Source: CAZMSD01 sp964568855 | GTDB taxonomy: Bacteria > CAIWAD01 | Direction of reading: 5' to 3' | DNA length: 64,000 bases | Assembly: GCA_964568855.1 (NCBI GenBank) | Contig: CAZMSD010000001.1 | Location: 62,001-126,000 of the forward strand | Shown: positions 8,254-17,917 of the stretch, piece by piece | Layout: the number at the start of each line of letters is the position of its first letter | Position numbering within the stretch: the stretch's first letter is position 1 | Position numbers and translations under genes: made by a program | The notes under the pieces: generated by a model | Seen by the model: the letters and a program-made list of their open reading frames with translations, nothing else | Databases searched by the model: none | What the model was told of the DNA's origin: nothing

Positions 8254-11200
8254 CCCGCGGTCTCCTCGGCCAAGAATGCGTCGATCATGGCGTGCACCTG
8301 GCGGTCGGTGAAGTGCTTGGCGACGATGGCGCTCGATGGGCACCAGCTCACGCAAGTGCCGCAGCCCTTACAGAGCGAGGCGTTGATCCGCGCCGTAATC
8401 AGGCCCTCCGCCGTCTCCACCAGCTGGGGAGCCTGGAACTGGCAGATCTCCACGCAGCCGCCGCAGGCGCGGCATTTCACCTCGTCCACCACCGCCACGG
8501 CCGGGTCCAGGCGCACCCGTTCGTGGGCCAGGAACACCGAAGCCTTGGCGGCCGCGGCAGAGGCCTGGGCCACCGTGTCCACGATGTCCTTGGGACCCTG
8601 GACGGTGCCGGCCAGGAAGACGCCCTCCACGGCCGTCTCCACGGGCGCCAGCTCGGGATGTCGCTCCAGGAAGAAGCCGTCCAGTCCCAGACTCACCTTG
8701 AGCATGTCGTGGAACTGGGCCGTCTCGGGCTGGCGGGGCTGCATGCCCACGCTGAGCACCACCAGTTCGGCGGGCACTTCGAGGCGCCGCCCCAGCAACT
8801 CGTCGTAGCAGCGCAGGGCCTGGACACGCCCCTCGCCCTGCACTTCGACCTGTTCGTCCGGCGGGATGCGCACGAAGAGTACGCCCTCGCCGCGGGCCTC
8901 GCGGTAGAGCTCCTCGGCCCCGGTGGAGATGGTGCGGATGTCGCGGTAAAAGACCGTGGTGTCGATGCCCCGGCGGTGCAGCACCAGGGCCTGCTTGATG
9001 GCCGTGGGGCAGCAGTAGCGAGAGCACCCCGGGTAGCAGTCCGGGTCGCGCGAACCGACGCACAGCACGAAGGCGGCGCTACCGGGTTTCCCGCCCCCGG
9101 CCAGCAGTTCCTCCCGTTCTTCGGCGAAGGCCCGTTCCAGCTCGAGGCTGGTGATCACGTTGTCCAGCTCGCCGTAACCGAAGCGCCCGGCGGGATCGTA
9201 GAGATCGGCCCCGGTGGCCAGGATGATGGCGCCCACGGAGAGGTCCTCGGCGTGGGCGCCCTTGAGGCGCACCTCGAAGCTGCCCACGAAGCCGCTGATG
9301 GATTCCACCTCGCTCTCCAGCAGCACCCGGGCGCCGCTCTTGCGCAGCTTGTCGAGTTTCTGCTCGAGCACTTCCGCCGCCGGTCGCATGTTGGGGTAGA
9401 GGTGCGTCAACTCGGGCGCCGCCAGCCGGCCGCCCAGCCGGTGCTCTTTCTCCACCAGCGTCACGGGAAAGCCCTGGACCGCCAGGTCGGTGGCCGCCTG
9501 GATGCCCCCGATGCCCCCGCCCACCACCAGGGCGGCGGTGGTCATGGGCGCCTCGCCTTCCTGCAGGGGCTCGAGGTTGCGGGCCCGGGCCACGCCCATC
9601 CGGATCAGGTCGCGGGCTTTGACCTGGGCCTCTTCGGGATGCTCCGCGTGGACCCAGGAGCACTGGTCGCGGATATTGACCATTTCCAGCAGGTAAGGAT
9701 TGAAGCCGATCCGCGCGCAGGTCTCGCGGAAGATGGGCTCGTGGGTCCGCGGGGTGCAGGCCGCCACCACGATGCGGTTCAACTTGCGCTCGTGGACCAG
9801 TTCCACCAGCGCGTCCTGGCCGGTGGAGGAGCATGAGAACAGGTCGGTGACGGCCGCTTCCACGCCCGGCAGGGTCTCGGCGTAACGGGCCAGCTCCTCC
9901 ACGTCCAGCAGACCGGCGATGTTGACACCGCAGTGGCAGACCATCACGCCCACCCGCGGTGCGCCGCCGTGATCCAGCGGCTCCGCCTGTTCATGCCTCT
10001 CTTCGAAGCGGTGCCCCGTGAGGTAGTGCTGGGCCCGTGCGGCCGTGGCGGAGGCCTGGGCCACGCAATCGGGGATCACCTGGGGTCCTACAGCGCTGCC
10101 GCAGACGTAGACGCCTTCGCGCGTGGACTCCACCGCCGACAGAGCCGGATCGCGGCGGGCGATGAAACCGTAGAGATCTGTTTCGATGCCCAGGGTCCCG
10201 GCCAACTCGATGGCGCCGTCGTTGGGCGCTGCGGCGACCGAGAGCACCACCAGGTCTGCGGGAATCCGCTGCTGGCGGTGGTCCAGGGTGTCCTCGACGA
10301 AGATCTCCAGCGAGCCGTCCCGGCACTCTTCAATTTTGGCCGGCCGCCCGCGGACGTAGTTGGCGCTCTCTGCCTCCCTGGACCTCTGTACGAATTCGTC
10401 GAAGCCCTTGCCGAAGGCCCGCAGGTCGGTGTAGAGGATCGTCACGTCCTGGACATCCGGGTCGTGCTGGCGCAGCAGCATGGAATCCTTCACGGCGTTC
10501 ATGCAGCAGAAGCGGCTGCAATAGGGCCGGCCGCCTTCGCCGCGAGCGCCCACGCATTGAATGAAAACCACCCGCCGCGGCGTGGCGTGGTCCGAGGGCC
10601 GCACCACGTGGCCCTGTGTCACGCCGGAGGCGTTGAGCATGCGCTCCAGCTCGAGGCTGGTGATCACGTCGGGGAAGCGGCCATAGCCGTAGTTGCCCAG
10701 CTTCCGCGCGTCGAATTCCTGGAAGCCCGTGGCCACCAGGATGGCGCCTGCCCGGCGCTCCATTTCTTCCGGCAGGATGTCGAAGTCGATGGCGTCCACG
10801 TCGCAGACGCGGGTGCAGTGCCCGCAGGCCAACAGGTGGGGGACGTAGTCCTCTTTGCGGCTCTGCTTGAGCTTGGTCACCTTCTCGAGACGCCGGCGCT
10901 GCTTCTCGTTGATGCCGCCCAGCAGGTTGAGGCAGGCCTCGGGATCGATCACGTAGGCCGCCGGCACGGACTGGGGAAATGGACGGTAGATGGCCTTGCG
11001 GACCTTGAGTCCCACGTCGAACTCGTTGCCGCCCACCTGGGGACAGGCGTCCACGCAGAGCCCGCAGGCTACGCAGCGGTCCTCGTGCACGTAGCGCGGG
11101 TTCTTGCGCAGGCGCACTCTGAAATCACCGGGCTCGCCTTCGCAGTGAACGATCTCGGCGTTGGTGACGACTTCGATCAGTGGATGCCGACCGGCATCCA

Positions 11201-11438
11201 TGGCCTTAGGCCCCAGGATTCATATGGCGCAGTCCATGGTGGGAAAGGTCTTGTCCAGCTGGGCCATCCGGCCCCCCAGCGTGGGTGACTGCTCCACCAG
11301 GGTCACGCCCACCCGGGCGTTGGCCAGGTCGAGGGCCGCCTGGATGCCGGCGATGCCCCCGCCGATCACCAGCGCCCGGTGCTCCGGCGTTCCCGCTCTG
11401 TGCCCGCCTTCATCGGGCGGTGCGTGTCCGGCACTCAT
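8250..11438 (-). CDS. hdrA: Double HdrA-like protein, probable selenoprotein (in-frame UGA at residue 73)
   Basis: The 1062-aa protein consists of two head-to-tail HdrA modules. Module 1 starts directly at the FAD fold ('ALVIGGGIAGIQAALDL'), reads 'PTMDCAI-UGA-ILGPK...GRHP', then 'CVACGLCVDACP', 'CGHCTRVCD' and the FAD-binding second half, ending near residue 465. Module 2 begins with the HdrA N-terminal region ('VGVMVCHCGVNIAGLLD'), has a second FAD fold ('LVVGGGIGGIQAATDL') and ends with 'CRACGGCVEICQ' and 'CKGCGTCVSWCP'. In module 2 the Cys/Sec segment is replaced by 'LYPNMRPAAEV', so it lacks that cluster. The UGA (11222-11220) sits at the same residue as in the other hdrA and is followed by a matching SECIS-like hairpin. 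It lies 22 nt after korC and overlaps mvhD. Confidence 0.83.
11181..11222 (-). promoter_or_regulatory. UGA(Sec) codon and SECIS-like hairpin of the double hdrA
   Basis: On the minus strand the TGA at 11222-11220 is followed after 27 nt by TGGATGCC-GGTC-GGCATCCA (11200-11181), a perfect 8-bp stem with a GGUC loop. Spacing, loop and encoded residues (AGRHP) match the element at 5880-5919. The sequence between UGA and stem, including CCTAAGGCCAT, is also nearly the same in the two genes. Confidence 0.77.
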
Positions 11439-11460
11439 GTTTCCGCCTTTCCGGAGTGCT

Positions 11461-12054
11461 TCAGGCCGTGGACTCGGCCGCTTTCGCCGTTTCCCGCCGA
11501 GTGGCGGCCTCTTCGCCGTATTCCTTCTGGTAAAAATTCCATCCCGCGTCGAAGGCGCCGAGGTTCAGCTCCACCGTGCCGCCGGGCACGGTGTCCTCCA
11601 CCGCCTGGCGCATGGCGTCCCGGGACGTAACACCGCTGACGGCCGTGAAGAAGCCCATCATCACGATGTTCTGCACCAGGGTCAGGCCGAAGGACTCGGC
11701 GACCCGCGTGGAACGGACGCCGTAAGAGGGCTGCCCCGGCTTCAGATCGGGATGCACCAGGTCCCGCTCGTAGATCAGGATCCCGTCTTCCTTCAGCTCG
11801 TCGCGGTACTTGTCGTAGCCCTCGGAGGACATCACGATGAAGATGTCCGGCCGGCCGATGTAAGGATAGAGCACTTCCTCGTCGGAGATCACCATGGTGG
11901 CGCTGCAGGCCGAGCCCCGCGCCTCGGGCCCGAAGCTCTGGATCATGGTGGCGTGCAGGTCCGAATTGACGGCGCAGGCGCGGCCGATGATGTAGCCCGA
12001 CATCACCACCCCCTGGCCGCCGAAGCCCGTGATGCGGATCTCAGTCCGTTTCAT
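11461..12054 (-). CDS. korC: 2-oxoglutarate (2-oxoacid):ferredoxin oxidoreductase, gamma subunit
   Basis: The 197-aa gamma-domain protein begins 'RITGFGGQGVVMSGYIIG', the signature of the gamma domain of 2-oxoacid:ferredoxin oxidoreductases, followed by 'QSFGPEARGSACSATMVISDEE'. With KorA, KorB and KorD it oxidatively decarboxylates a 2-oxoacid with CoA and reduces ferredoxin. The start overlaps korB by 14 nt; the next gene, 22 nt away, is the double HdrA. The substrate is inferred to be 2-oxoglutarate from the KorDABC gene order and separate subunits, but 2-oxoisovalerate-type enzymes look similar. Confidence 0.9.
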   Translation of the reverse strand: MKRTEIRITGFGGQGVVMSGYIIGRACAVNSDLHATMIQSFGPEARGSACSATMVISDEEVLYPYIGRPDIFIVMSSEGYDKYRDELKEDGILIYERDLVHPDLKPGQPSYGVRSTRVAESFGLTLVQNIVMMGFFTAVSGVTSRDAMRQAVEDTVPGGTVELNLGAFDAGWNFYQKEYGEEAATRRETAKAAESTA

Positions 12055-12988
12055 GGATCATCCCTCCCTCGGGCGCCATGCGCACGTACTTCTCGCCCAG
12101 GGTCTTTTCGTAGTGCTCATGCATCATCTCAAGAAAAGTGGGCCGCTCCTCGTCGATGAACTTGCCGCAGACGATGCTGCCCTGGAAATCGATGTCCACT
12201 TCGCGCGTGTCCGCTCCGTGGCGGATCTCGGCGTTGTCGTGGTAGAAGCGCATCAGGTCGAGGCCCGTGCCCAGGCGGTTCTTGCGGGCATAAAGCGTTG
12301 AACAGGGCGCGATGACTTCTATGAAACGGAAGCCCGTGCGCTGCATGGCCTCGCGGAAGGACTTGGTCAGCCGGCGGATGTGCAGGCAGGTCCAGCGTGC
12401 TACATAAGAAGCCCCGCAACACTCCGCCAGGTGCGGCAGGTTGAACGGACGCTCGAAATTCCCGAAGGGCATGGTCGAGGATTTGGCACCGATGGGCGTG
12501 GTGGGGGCGTTCTGCCCGCCGGTCATGCCGTAAATGAAGTTGTTCACCAGCACCACCAGCAGATCGGAGTTGCGCCGGGCGGCGTGAATGAAGTGGTTGC
12601 CGCCGATGCCTGAAAGATCGCCGTCGCCGGAAAAGACCGTCACCATCAGCTCGGGACGGCTGAGCTTGAGTCCGGTGGCGAAGGGAATCGCCCTTCCGTG
12701 GGTCGTGTGGAAAGCGTCCAGCCGCATGTAGCCGGCCACGCGGCCCGTGCAGCCGATGCCCGAGACGATGGCGGCCTTGTCCAGGTTCACTTCCGCTTCC
12801 TCGAGCGCCTGGGCGTAACACTTGACCGCAGTGCCGATGCCGCAGGTGGGGCACCAGATGTGCGGAATGCGGTCCATCCGCAGCAGGGGCGCGATGGGAT
12901 GGTCGTCCTTGTCCACCGGCTCGTGATCCATGGGCAGGCAAGCCCGCTCCTCCTGGACCGCCGCCGCCTGTTCAAGCTGATCGCTCAT
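12041..12988 (-). CDS. korB: 2-oxoglutarate (2-oxoacid):ferredoxin oxidoreductase, beta subunit
   Basis: The 315-aa TPP-binding subunit shows 'IWCPTCGIGT' near residue 45 (the cysteine-containing start of KorB-type beta subunits), 'GIGCTGRVAGYMRLDAFHTTHGRAIPFATGLKL', and the TPP/Mg motif 'VFSGDGDLSGIGGNHFIHAARRN' with 'NNFIYGMTGGQNAPTTP'. It overlaps korA upstream (4 nt) and korC downstream (14 nt), so the complex is translated as a coupled block. Confidence 0.93.
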   Translation of the reverse strand: MSDQLEQAAAVQEERACLPMDHEPVDKDDHPIAPLLRMDRIPHIWCPTCGIGTAVKCYAQALEEAEVNLDKAAIVSGIGCTGRVAGYMRLDAFHTTHGRAIPFATGLKLSRPELMVTVFSGDGDLSGIGGNHFIHAARRNSDLLVVLVNNFIYGMTGGQNAPTTPIGAKSSTMPFGNFERPFNLPHLAECCGASYVARWTCLHIRRLTKSFREAMQRTGFRFIEVIAPCSTLYARKNRLGTGLDLMRFYHDNAEIRHGADTREVDIDFQGSIVCGKFIDEERPTFLEMMHEHYEKTLGEKYVRMAPEGGMIHETD

Positions 12989-14142
12989 TTGACCGCCTCC
13001 AGGATTGTATCACGGATGTCTTCGGGCCGGTGCACGCCCCCGCCGCCGTGGGGCACGAGGAAGGACTTCGCCCGTCCCGCGGCGCAGCGCTCCACTTCCA
13101 GCACCATCTGCCCATAGTTGATCTCCGGCACCACGAAGGCCTTGACCTTTCCCGCCAGCTCCCTGATCCGTTTTTCAGGGAAGGGCCAGAGTGTGACCAG
13201 GCGGATCATGCCCACCTTGACCTTCTTGCGGCGCGCCATCTCGATACCCATGCGGGCCACCCGGGCAGTGATCCCGTAAGCCAGCACGATCACTTCGGCC
13301 CCCTCGAGATCGTGCTCCTCGATGCGGATGATCTCCTCGGCGTTCTTGTTGATCTTATCGATCAGCCGCCGCACGCACTTCTCCTGGCATTCCTCGCTCA
13401 TCTCCGGGTAGCCCATCTCGTTGTGGGTCAGGCCGGTGGTGTGAAAGCGGTAGCCGTCGCCGGCCCTGGCGAACTCGGGCAGCCAGCCGTCGTTCACCTC
13501 GTAGGGCCGGAACTGCCCGGGCTTCTTTGAGGTGAGCCTGCGCGGCACCACCTCGAGTTCCTCAGCCGCGGGGATGACCACCTTCTCGGTCATGTGCCCC
13601 ACGCACTCGTCCAGCATGAACATCACGGGCACGCGGTAGAGCTCCGAGAGGTTGTAGGCGTCGATCATCAGGTCGAAGGCCTCCTGGGGCGACTGCGGAC
13701 AGAGGGCGATCAGCTCGTAGTCGCCGTGGGAGCCCCAGCGCGCCTGCATCACGTCCGCCTGCCCCACCATTGTGGGCAGTCCGGTGGAAGGACCGCCGCG
13801 CTGCACGTTGACCACCACGCAGGGGGTTTCCATCATGGCCGCCAGGCCGATGTTTTCCATCATCAGGCTGAAGCCCGGCCCGCTGGTGACCGTCAGGGCC
13901 TTGGTGCCCGTCCAGGAGCTGCCCACCACCGCCGCCATGCTGGCCAGCTCGTCCTCCATCTGGATGAAGACGCCGCCCATGAAAGGAAAGCGCTGGGAGA
14001 TGCGCTCCACCACCTCTGTGGAGGGCGTGATGGGATAGCCGGCGACGAAGCGGCAGCCCGCGGCCATGGCTCCTTCGCCGCAGGCGTAATCGCCGTCGAA
14101 ATAGTGGACGCCCGTCAGGACGCCCGCGGGATCAGCTTTCAC
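12985..14142 (-). CDS. korA: 2-oxoglutarate (2-oxoacid):ferredoxin oxidoreductase, alpha subunit
   Basis: The 385-aa alpha subunit contains the pyrimidine-binding core 'FVAGYPITPSTEVVERISQ', 'MEDELASMAAVVGSSWTGTKALTVTSGPGFSLMMENIG' and 'NVQRGGPSTGLPT', all typical of KorA/PorA. The C-terminal domain ends 'RPEDIRDTILEAVK'. It lies 69 nt downstream of the ferredoxin gene korD and overlaps korB by 4 nt. It supplies reduced ferredoxin in the cytoplasm, presumably for or from the Hdr proteins encoded immediately downstream. Confidence 0.94.
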   Translation of the reverse strand: MKADPAGVLTGVHYFDGDYACGEGAMAAGCRFVAGYPITPSTEVVERISQRFPFMGGVFIQMEDELASMAAVVGSSWTGTKALTVTSGPGFSLMMENIGLAAMMETPCVVVNVQRGGPSTGLPTMVGQADVMQARWGSHGDYELIALCPQSPQEAFDLMIDAYNLSELYRVPVMFMLDECVGHMTEKVVIPAAEELEVVPRRLTSKKPGQFRPYEVNDGWLPEFARAGDGYRFHTTGLTHNEMGYPEMSEECQEKCVRRLIDKINKNAEEIIRIEEHDLEGAEVIVLAYGITARVARMGIEMARRKKVKVGMIRLVTLWPFPEKRIRELAGKVKAFVVPEINYGQMVLEVERCAAGRAKSFLVPHGGGGVHRPEDIRDTILEAVK

Positions 14143-14211
14143 TGCCTTTCTCCTTTTGAGTCGCGGACCGCGCCGCGGCGCGCTTCCGAGGCCGCCGGGC
14201 CCCGGTGACCA

Positions 14212-14493
14212 TCAGCGGGCTTCCACGGTCTCGTCTTCCGGCATCTCGGTGCTGAAGATTGCGAAGTCGGGACAGATCATCTCGCAGAGGTTGCAGTTGA
14301 CGCACTCCCCGTGCTTCACCACTTCGGGTGGATGATAGCCCTTGCGGTTGAACTCCTTGGACATCACCAGGACGTCCTTGGGACAGTACTCGACGCAGAA
14401 GCCGCAGCCCTTGCAGCTCTCCACGACGATGTGCACCACGCCGCGGGGAACTTTCACCCGGTCCGCGTCCAGGGGTTTCCGCCAATACTTCAT
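14212..14493 (-). CDS. korD: KorD-type 2x[4Fe-4S] ferredoxin subunit
   Basis: The 93-aa ferredoxin contains two cluster motifs, 'CKGCGFCVEYCPKD' and 'CVNCNLCEMICPD', separated by about 30 residues; the first is preceded by 'GVVHIVVE'. I use the ATG of 'MKYWRKPLD', which has GAGGGGG 6 nt upstream. A GTG 30 nt earlier is in frame, but the ribosome-binding site would then lie inside the coding region. It is the first gene of the kor-hdr operon; the 467 nt upstream are non-coding. Confidence 0.9.
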   Translation of the reverse strand: MKYWRKPLDADRVKVPRGVVHIVVESCKGCGFCVEYCPKDVLVMSKEFNRKGYHPPEVVKHGECVNCNLCEMICPDFAIFSTEMPEDETVEAR

Positions 14494-14960
14494 CTGCACC
14501 CCCTCGTGCCTCCGGCCGGACACCCGCCTCCAGGAGGAGGGGCCGGCTGCGGATAAAGCACACTTGGAATTCGTGGATTTGCGAGTTGATTCTTAATAAG
14601 CGCTCGAGTTGCCGGCAGCGGCGCAGTACCGCCGCCCGGTCCTTTGTACAGACCTGCGATAGCTTCGGACTTGCGCGAGGCGCGCTGGATGTCCAAGATG
14701 AACCTCATGATTGCAGGCGAGGCCACTAAATATAACCAATTTTCAAAGCCGTATGTAGACACGTGCGGAAAAGCTGTGGAAAAAAGAACAAGCCCCTGCT
14801 GTACTTGAATAAGTGTGTAACTGGAATATTTCGCACAGCCACGAAATAATATTTCCGATTCCACCATTCTACACCTTAGTAAGGCTTTGGGAAAGGGATA
14901 CCGTACAGCATAAGTACGATTTACCGGGGGGATTCGTGGTGATCTCCGACTTGGGCCTGT
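14494..14960. other. Non-coding, relatively AT-rich region upstream of the kor-hdr operon
   Basis: No convincing gene in these 467 bp. Composition is visibly more AT-rich than the surroundings between about 14700 and 14900, as expected for the promoter region of the 11-gene kor-hdr operon, which starts leftward from 14493. A small inverted repeat GCGGCG-CAGTAC-CGCCGC (14617-14634) lies about 125 nt before the korD start and would fall in its leader. I cannot assign -35/-10 boxes with confidence. The region must also hold the 3' end of the M16 protease transcript; no poly-T terminator was seen. Confidence 0.5.
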
Positions 14961-17879
14961 TCAAGGGGACGGCCAGGCGGGCCAGCGCGTGTTGAAAGCC
15001 ATGGGATCGATGATCAGCTCGCCCTCGGGACGGGTGGTCTCGCTGCCAATTGCATCCAGGTAGACCGACAGCGCCGTCTTCGCCTCCCCCAGGAATGCGT
15101 TCCTGAAGGTCTCGCCCAGCTCCCGGGGTTCCAGCACCAGCAGCTCCCGCTTAACCTTCTCGCGATGCTCGAAATCTCCATTGAGCTCGAGCGCCAGGTA
15201 TTCCAGGGTCTGCAGTCGCTCGTAGAGGTTGGCGTCGCGACGCTCCAGGTCCTGGACCACCGCGGAACGCAGCTGCTCGAATTCCTCCGGCCGCATCTCG
15301 CCCAGGCTGGAGATCTCCTGCTCGAGCCAGGTCCAGGCCCGCCGGGCCAGTTCGGCGGCCGGGTACTCGGCGGACTGGATCAGGAACAGGAATCCCGTTC
15401 CCGTGGCCTCGTAGTCCGCCGAGCCGAAGACCGCGTAGCCCAGTTGCTGCTGGGTGCGCAACTCGTTGTAGAAGCCGTGCTCGATCCGGCTCGACCCGAG
15501 CCGCAGCAGGGCCTCCAGGTGCGGGCAGCGGGCTCCGAATTCCACGTAGGTCAGCCAGCAGTGGTTGTCGCTCTGGGTGGAAAAGACCCGCGCCAGGTGG
15601 CGGCCCTCGGGGAGATCCAGGCGCAGTTCGTCCCCGCGCAACTCCCGGGACAGGACGTTCTCCGCCAGGCCGGCATAGAACCGCTCCACCGCCGACCGCA
15701 GCTCTACGGCTTCCAGGTTGCCGCAGGCCACGCCCTCGAAGGCGCAGTCTTCGTACAGGCCGGCCGCGAATTCGCGCAGCTCCTTAAGCGTGATACTTTC
15801 CACGAGATCCACCAGGTCGCGGGGATGCAGGCTGCCCCGCGTGAGCAGAACGCTCTCCTCCAGCAGCGCCTGACGGTAGGCGGGGATATACTCGCTGTTG
15901 GCCAGCCTGCGGGCGAGCTCGTCCTTGACGCCCTCCAGGGTCGCCGCGTCGAGGGTGATACGATCCAGGCGCTCCTCAAGATCGCGCAGCAGGGCCGGCA
16001 GGCGCTGGCTGAAGCCCCAGAGGTAGAGGTCCACGCCGTGATCCGTGTCGAGCAGCAGGAACTTGAGTCCCGCCTCCCGCGCGGGATATGCCCATTCCGC
16101 CAGCTCCTGGGTGAGTGCTTTGGCGTAGAGCTTGGTCAGCAGCCGGTTCCGCGGACCGCGCGCCGGCTCGTCGCTCAGCAGGCTCAGCAGGATGCGGCCC
16201 CGGGGCAGCTGGAACACGCTGTCCTGCTCGAACCAGAAGACGCCCCGCTCGTCGTCGATCAGGCGCTGCGGGCGGCATGCCCGGGAGGGCGGAAGGAGAT
16301 CCAGGTCGTCCGGGATATAGGGATTGGGCTCGGGGTAGCTCAGGGCGGGATGGCGCTCCGCCGCCCGCGCCCGTCGCAGGGACTCGGGAGACAGGCGCCG
16401 GACCGAGTACTCCACGCCGTAACACGCGTCCGCGTGATCCACCTCCACCTCGGGACTGACGAGCACGGCGTTCAGGCGCTCGGGAACAAGCTGCCCCAGA
16501 TAGGCTTGGAACAGCCGCGGGCGATACTCGCGGATCACCATCATGTCCTTCAGGACCTCGGCGCCCGGCCGGAAGTGCATTTCCGAGGCCAGGGTGGCCA
16601 CCAGCTCCGCGCCTTCGTACTTGTTCCGGTAGTAGTATCCCAGCTCGCTCATCGTGCGCTCTTCTTCGTAGTAGTAGCGCCTGAGCCCATCCTCGCGCAG
16701 CATGGCCAAGTAAGAGAAGAAGAGCTCGATCACCCGGTCCGTGTCACGCAGGCCCTTCTCGGTCAGGGAGAGATCGACGGTGAAATAACTGCAGTAACTG
16801 CAGTGCTCCGCGTCCGTCTCGAGGGCCGTGGCCAGGTGCTCGCGCTTGAGCTGGGAGAGCAGCGAGCCGCGACCCTCGTGGCCGATCAGCGAACCCAGCA
16901 GGGCCAGGGGTTTGGAGGCGCTGTGGACCATGGCGGGGGGCAGGGCAAAACCGAGCTGCAGGGTGCGCTGGTCCTGCAGGGGGCGGACGCGGATCATCCT
17001 GGGCAACTCGCCGGGGTCGTACACTTCTCGGGGAAAACTCGGCTCCTCGAGCTCTCGATCGGGAACCGTCGCGAAGAGCCCTCGCGCCAGCCGCTCCAGT
17101 TCGTCCAGTGACACGACGCCCTGCAGGCAGAGCTTCATCAGGTTGGCCGAATACCAGCGGCGGTGAAACTCCACCATCTCGTCGCGTGATACACCGCTGA
17201 GAGTCTCGCGGTCGCCGGTGGAAAACCTGCGCCGGGGATGGCCCTCCCGGTGCAGCAGCTCCTTGACGCGCTCGATCCTCCAGTAGTCGCTTTCCCTGTG
17301 GATCTGGTGCTCGGAGTGCACCGATTCCAGTTCGCGGTCGATATACTCGGGGTCGAAGAGCGGTGCCGTGAAGAAACCGGCGAAACGGTCCAGGGCGCCC
17401 TCGAAAGCCTCGTGGTTGACCTCGAAGAAGTAGTTGGTCTCCTCGGCGCTGGTGTAGGCGTTGCACTCGCCCTGGTTCTCCGCCAGGTAGCGCTCGTACT
17501 CGTCCACCACCGGGAACTGCTCGGTCCCCATGAACAGCAGGTGCTCGAGGAAGTGGGCCATGCCGGGACGCTCGTCGGGTTCGACGAAGGAGCCCACGCC
17601 CACGCTCAGGGCTGCGGCGGACTTGTTGGCCTCCGGATCGGAGATCAGCAGCAATTCCATCCCATTGTCCAGGGACAGGACGCGCTGGACGCGGCGGTCG
17701 CCCGGCCGGGGGACGTCCAGGTCCACGATTGACCCGGCGTCGCCCAGATGTCCGCCCTGTGCGGCAGGGACCGTGTCGCGTGACACGTCGGGCGAGGGGC
17801 AGCAGGGAATGCAACCCAGGCACAGGCCGAGCAGCGCCGGCAGGACCGCGCACGCCGCTTTTCGCGTTCTTCCGGTCAT
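14961..17879 (-). CDS. M16 family (pitrilysin/insulinase-like) zinc metalloprotease, exported
   Basis: 972 aa, the size of a single-chain M16A enzyme (E. coli PtrA is 962 aa). The inverted zinc motif HxxEH appears as H109-F-L-E-H113, followed by 'LFMGTEQFP'. The third ligand region is 'RELESVHSEHQIHRESDYWR', the arrangement seen in insulysin/pitrilysin. The N-terminus is a signal sequence ('AACAVLPALLGLCLGC') with a cluster of cysteines; a lipoprotein is possible but the lipobox is atypical. The ATG has GGAGGTG 5 nt upstream. It probably degrades peptides outside the cytoplasm. It follows the SGNH-hydrolase gene by 38 nt, perhaps in one transcript. Confidence 0.9.
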   Translation of the reverse strand: MTGRTRKAACAVLPALLGLCLGCIPCCPSPDVSRDTVPAAQGGHLGDAGSIVDLDVPRPGDRRVQRVLSLDNGMELLLISDPEANKSAAALSVGVGSFVEPDERPGMAHFLEHLLFMGTEQFPVVDEYERYLAENQGECNAYTSAEETNYFFEVNHEAFEGALDRFAGFFTAPLFDPEYIDRELESVHSEHQIHRESDYWRIERVKELLHREGHPRRRFSTGDRETLSGVSRDEMVEFHRRWYSANLMKLCLQGVVSLDELERLARGLFATVPDRELEEPSFPREVYDPGELPRMIRVRPLQDQRTLQLGFALPPAMVHSASKPLALLGSLIGHEGRGSLLSQLKREHLATALETDAEHCSYCSYFTVDLSLTEKGLRDTDRVIELFFSYLAMLREDGLRRYYYEEERTMSELGYYYRNKYEGAELVATLASEMHFRPGAEVLKDMMVIREYRPRLFQAYLGQLVPERLNAVLVSPEVEVDHADACYGVEYSVRRLSPESLRRARAAERHPALSYPEPNPYIPDDLDLLPPSRACRPQRLIDDERGVFWFEQDSVFQLPRGRILLSLLSDEPARGPRNRLLTKLYAKALTQELAEWAYPAREAGLKFLLLDTDHGVDLYLWGFSQRLPALLRDLEERLDRITLDAATLEGVKDELARRLANSEYIPAYRQALLEESVLLTRGSLHPRDLVDLVESITLKELREFAAGLYEDCAFEGVACGNLEAVELRSAVERFYAGLAENVLSRELRGDELRLDLPEGRHLARVFSTQSDNHCWLTYVEFGARCPHLEALLRLGSSRIEHGFYNELRTQQQLGYAVFGSADYEATGTGFLFLIQSAEYPAAELARRAWTWLEQEISSLGEMRPEEFEQLRSAVVQDLERRDANLYERLQTLEYLALELNGDFEHREKVKRELLVLEPRELGETFRNAFLGEAKTALSVYLDAIGSETTRPEGELIIDPMAFNTRWPAWPSP

Positions 17880-17917
17880 GATGCACCTCCGCCCTTCATC
17901 CTCGTCGGATGAAGGGT

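Noticed and set aside
4069..11438. Treating both hdrA genes as broken pseudogenes or as pairs of separate ORFs.
   Set aside because: The only interruption in each is a TGA at the same conserved Cys/Sec residue with a SECIS-like hairpin at the same spacing; the frames are otherwise intact.
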